In this document: positions 20,818 through 23,025 of the stretch, one piece after another
Position numbering within the stretch: the first letter of the stretch is position 1
Layout: each line of letters opens with the position of its first letter
NCBI GenBank assembly: GCA_001970955.1
Contig: MPUH01001143.1
Span: 1-23,025, forward strand
Reading direction: 5' to 3'
Source of the DNA: Stentor coeruleus
Lineage: Eukaryota > Ciliophora > Heterotrichea > Heterotrichida > Stentoridae
Length of the DNA stretch: 23,025 nt
Program-made: the position numbers and the translations under genes
The notes under the pieces: model-generated
The model's input: the letters and a program-made list of their open reading frames with translations, nothing else
Told to the model about the DNA's origin: nothing
Database searches by the model: none

Positions 20818-23025
20818 CTAACTCATTTGAACTATATTAAGCACTTCTTTTTCATATTCACTATAATGTCTTTTGCATGCCAAACACTGATCCATATTTT
20901 TTATTCTGCAATTAGAGCATATTGAACATTTAAATTCTTGTCCACAATCAAAAGTAAAGTCAGATGTATCTTTGAAAATATTGCAAATATTGCATAATTT
21001 CATGTTTTTACCTTGAGTTGAAGATGTAAATTGTGTTGGAGATGCAAATTGAGGTGGATATTGCATATTCTGTTGATTTGGTAAATTAGGGAGATTTCCT
21101 GGAAGTTGTGGTGAGAAGCTGGGGGAAGTTGAAAATGAATATGATTCTAAAGCACTAAGTGGCTTTCCTGGCATTTGTGGAAATCCTTGTGGTAGTCCTG
21201 GAGGTCCTTGTGGTAATCCTGGAGGTCCTTGTGGTAATCCTGGAGGTCCTTGTGGTAATCCTGGAAATCCTTGTGGTAATCCTGGAGGTCCTTGTGGTAA
21301 TCCTGGAGGTCCTTGTTGTAATCCTGGAGGTCCTTGTGATAATCCTGGAGGTCCTTGTGGTAATCCTGGAAATCCTTGTGGTAATCCTGGAGGTCCTTGT
21401 GGTAATCCTGGAGGTTTTTGTGGTAATCCTGGAGGTCCTTGTGGTAATCCTGGAGGTCCTTGTGGTAATCCTTGAGGTCCCTGTGGTAATCCCGGTAATC
21501 CTGAAGGTCCTTGTGGTAATCCTGGAGGTTTTTGTGGTAATCCTGGAGGTCCTTGTGGTAATCCTGGAGGTCCTTGTGGCAATCCTGGAGGTCCCTGTGG
21601 TAATCCCAGTAATCCTGAAGGTCCTTGTGGTAATCCTGGAGGTCCTTGAGGTAGTCGTGAAAGTAGATTTGGAGGTCCTGGCTGCATATTTGGAAGTCCT
21701 GATGGCATATTTGGAAGTCCTGATGGTAGATTTGGTGGCATATTTGGAAGCCCTGATGGCATATTTGGAAATCCTGATGGCATATTTGGAAGTCCTGATG
21801 GTAGATTTGGTGGCATATTTGATAGATTAGGAGGTCCTGATGGCAGCTTTGGTGTTCCTGATGACATATTTGGTAGATTAGGAGGTCCTGATGGTAGATT
21901 TGGTGGCATATTTGGAAGCCCTGATGGCATATTTGGAAGTCCTGATGGTAGATTTGGTGGCATATTTGGAAGCTTTGAAGGTCCTGGTGGCATATTTGAT
22001 AGATTAGGAGGTCCTGATGGCAGCTTTGGTGTTCCTGATGGCATATTTGGTAGATTAGGAGGTCCTGATGGTAGATTTGGTGGCATATTTGGAAGCCCTG
22101 ATGGCATATTTGGAAGTCCTGATGGCATATTTGGAAGTCCTGATGGTAGATTTGGTGGCATATTTGGAAGTCCTGATGGTAGATTTAGTGGCATATTTGA
22201 TAGATTAGGAGGTCCTGATGGTAGCTTTGGTGTTCCTGATGGCATATTTGGTAGATTAGGAGGCCCTGATGGTAGATTTGGAGGAAATCCTTGAGGTCCT
22301 GATGGTAATTTTGGAACTCCTGATGATATATTTGGAGAAAATCCTTGAGATCCTCCTGATGGAAATTTTGGAACTCCTGATGATACATTTGGAGAAAATC
22401 CTTGAGGTCCTCCTGATGGCAATTTTGGAACTCCTAATGGTAGATTCGGAGGTCCTGGTGACATATTTGGAAGCCCTGATGGCATGTTTGGAAGTCCTGA
22501 TGGTAGATTTGGAGGAAATCCTTGAGGTCCTGATGGTAGTTTTGGAAGTCCTTGTGATAGATTTGGAGGTCCTGATGGCATATTTGGTAGATTTGGAGGT
22601 CCTGGTGGTAGAATTGAAGGCCCTGGTGGTAGATTTGGAGGTCCTGGTGGTATATTTGGAGGTCCTGGTGGTAGATTTGGAAGTCCTGGTGGCAAATTTT
22701 GAGGTCCTGATGGTAATCCTGGAGGTCCTTGTGATAATCCTGGTGGTAATCCAGGTGGTCCTGGCATTCCTAAAGGTGTTTGTAATCCTATCATTTGAAG
22801 TAAATCTGAAGTTAATCCTGGAATAGGCATCTGAGGTGGTGGACCTGATGGTCTTCTTGGCCCTGGCATATGAGGAGGATTTGATGGCATTTGTGGTGGA
22901 CCTGGTGGTTTCCCTGGTCCTTGCATTTGTGGAGGACCTGATGGTTTTCCTGGACCTGGTCCTTGCATTTGAGGTGGACCTGGTGGTTTTCCTGGACCTG
23001 GTCCTTGCATTTGAGGTGGGCCTGG
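20818..23025 (-). CDS. Proline-rich heptad-repeat protein with a C-terminal RING-like Cys cluster (5' partial)
   Basis: The frame ends in TAG at 20818 and is still open at the right edge of the window, so the N-terminus is missing; at least 734 residues are visible. Most of the protein is Pro/Gly/Leu-rich and built on a 7-residue repeat (GPPGLPQ, and variants such as SGLPNMP and SGPPNLP), which at DNA level is a 21-base repeat. A transition to Ser/Gln-rich sequence leads to a C-terminal domain of about 60 residues with eight cysteines: C-x2-C-x12-C-x5-C-x2-C-x2-C-x7-C-x2-C (beginning LCNICNIF, ending CLACKRHYS). This could bind two zinc ions, like a RING or related treble-clef domain. Function is unknown; a disordered, proline-rich scaffold or condensate-forming protein carrying a zinc module is plausible but inferred. 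Not a collagen: it lacks strict Gly every third residue. Confidence 0.85.
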   Translation of the reverse strand, partial: PGPPQMQGPGPGKPPGPPQMQGPGPGKPSGPPQMQGPGKPPGPPQMPSNPPHMPGPRRPSGPPPQMPIPGLTSDLLQMIGLQTPLGMPGPPGLPPGLSQGPPGLPSGPQNLPPGLPNLPPGPPNIPPGPPNLPPGPSILPPGPPNLPNMPSGPPNLSQGLPKLPSGPQGFPPNLPSGLPNMPSGLPNMSPGPPNLPLGVPKLPSGGPQGFSPNVSSGVPKFPSGGSQGFSPNISSGVPKLPSGPQGFPPNLPSGPPNLPNMPSGTPKLPSGPPNLSNMPLNLPSGLPNMPPNLPSGLPNMPSGLPNMPSGLPNMPPNLPSGPPNLPNMPSGTPKLPSGPPNLSNMPPGPSKLPNMPPNLPSGLPNMPSGLPNMPPNLPSGPPNLPNMSSGTPKLPSGPPNLSNMPPNLPSGLPNMPSGFPNMPSGLPNMPPNLPSGLPNMPSGLPNMQPGPPNLLSRLPQGPPGLPQGPSGLLGLPQGPPGLPQGPPGLPQGPPGLPQKPPGLPQGPSGLPGLPQGPQGLPQGPPGLPQGPPGLPQKPPGLPQGPPGLPQGFPGLPQGPPGLSQGPPGLQQGPPGLPQGPPGLPQGFPGLPQGPPGLPQGPPGLPQGPPGLPQGFPQMPGKPLSALESYSFSTSPSFSPQLPGNLPNLPNQQNMQYPPQFASPTQFTSSTQGKNMKLCNICNIFKDTSDFTFDCGQEFKCSICSNCRIKNMDQCLACKRHYSEYEKEVLNIVQMS
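21170..22750. repeat. 21-base tandem repeat array encoding proline-rich heptads
   Basis: On the plus strand the unit reads roughly GGTCCTTGTGGTAATCCTGGA, repeated many times from about 21190 to 21640. A diverged set (GGTCCTGATGG..., with GGCATATTTGGAAGTCCTG) continues to about 22700. Larger blocks of several units also recur (for example around 21840, 22010 and 22210), so expansion occurred at two scales. The opposite strand gives long hydrophobic frames that are only shadows. Confidence 0.9.

Noticed and set aside
21170-22750. CRISPR array
   Set aside because: The 21-base units have no unique spacers, stay in frame and encode a proline-rich protein in a eukaryotic context.
21159-22826. Long plus-strand frames of Val/Ile/Leu/Glu repeats opposite the proline-rich gene
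   Set aside because: They are shadows of the 21-base repeat read on the other strand; low complexity and no homology to a known family.
217-23025. TGA read as tryptophan (Blepharisma-type code)
   Set aside because: TGG is used normally and intact frames contain no internal TGA. The TGA in the broken VWA gene sits beside a TAA.
20818-23025. Collagen-like protein
   Set aside because: Glycine is not present at every third residue; the period is seven residues.

Overview
The window looks like macronuclear DNA of a heterotrich ciliate, most probably Stentor. It is very AT-rich, genes are packed tightly on both strands, and long reading frames use the standard code: every recognisable gene ends in TAA or TAG, and no TGA sits inside an intact frame. 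The DHHC gene carries three introns of exactly 15 bases (GTAAA...TAG), the tiny-intron size known for Stentor and its relatives. The organism call is inference; no database was searched.

Layout, left to right: (1) 217-2549, minus: a VIT + VWA domain protein, broken in the middle by two short near-identical direct repeats. (2) 2922-5342, plus: an 806-residue protein with two degenerate otubain-like (C65/OTU deubiquitinase) domains followed by a long RBR-like Cys-rich zinc region. (3) 5464-9695, minus: a giant protein of tandem degenerate ubiquitin-specific protease (USP/C19) domains, split by a single-N assembly join. (4) 10326-12960, plus: a paralogue of gene 2, also split by a single-N join. 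(5) 13167-14816, minus: an ankyrin-repeat DHHC palmitoyltransferase with three 15-nt introns. (6) 14987-15677, minus: a long-chain acyl-CoA synthetase that keeps its N- and C-terminal parts but has lost the catalytic core. (7, 8) 16364-17815 and 18377-20320, plus: two WD40 proteins, apparently tandem paralogues. (9) 20818 to the right edge, minus: a proline-rich protein built on a 7-residue (21-nt) repeat, ending in a small RING-like Cys cluster.

The most interesting part is 2922-12960. Three neighbouring genes encode what look like catalytically dead deubiquitinases: two pseudo-otubain pairs fused to an RBR-like zinc module, flanking a string of pseudo-USP domains. In the domains I could align by eye, the catalytic Cys and His positions are replaced. 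This suggests a ubiquitin-binding or ubiquitin-signal scaffold family rather than proteases. Genes 2 and 3 converge; genes 3 and 4 diverge from a shared 630-bp spacer.

The assembly needs caution. Five places carry near-identical direct repeats (periods 35, 55, 63, 110 and 205). Two of them flank a single N, and removing one copy plus the N restores one continuous frame in each case. These are best read as unmerged contig overlaps, or as haplotype differences, rather than biology.
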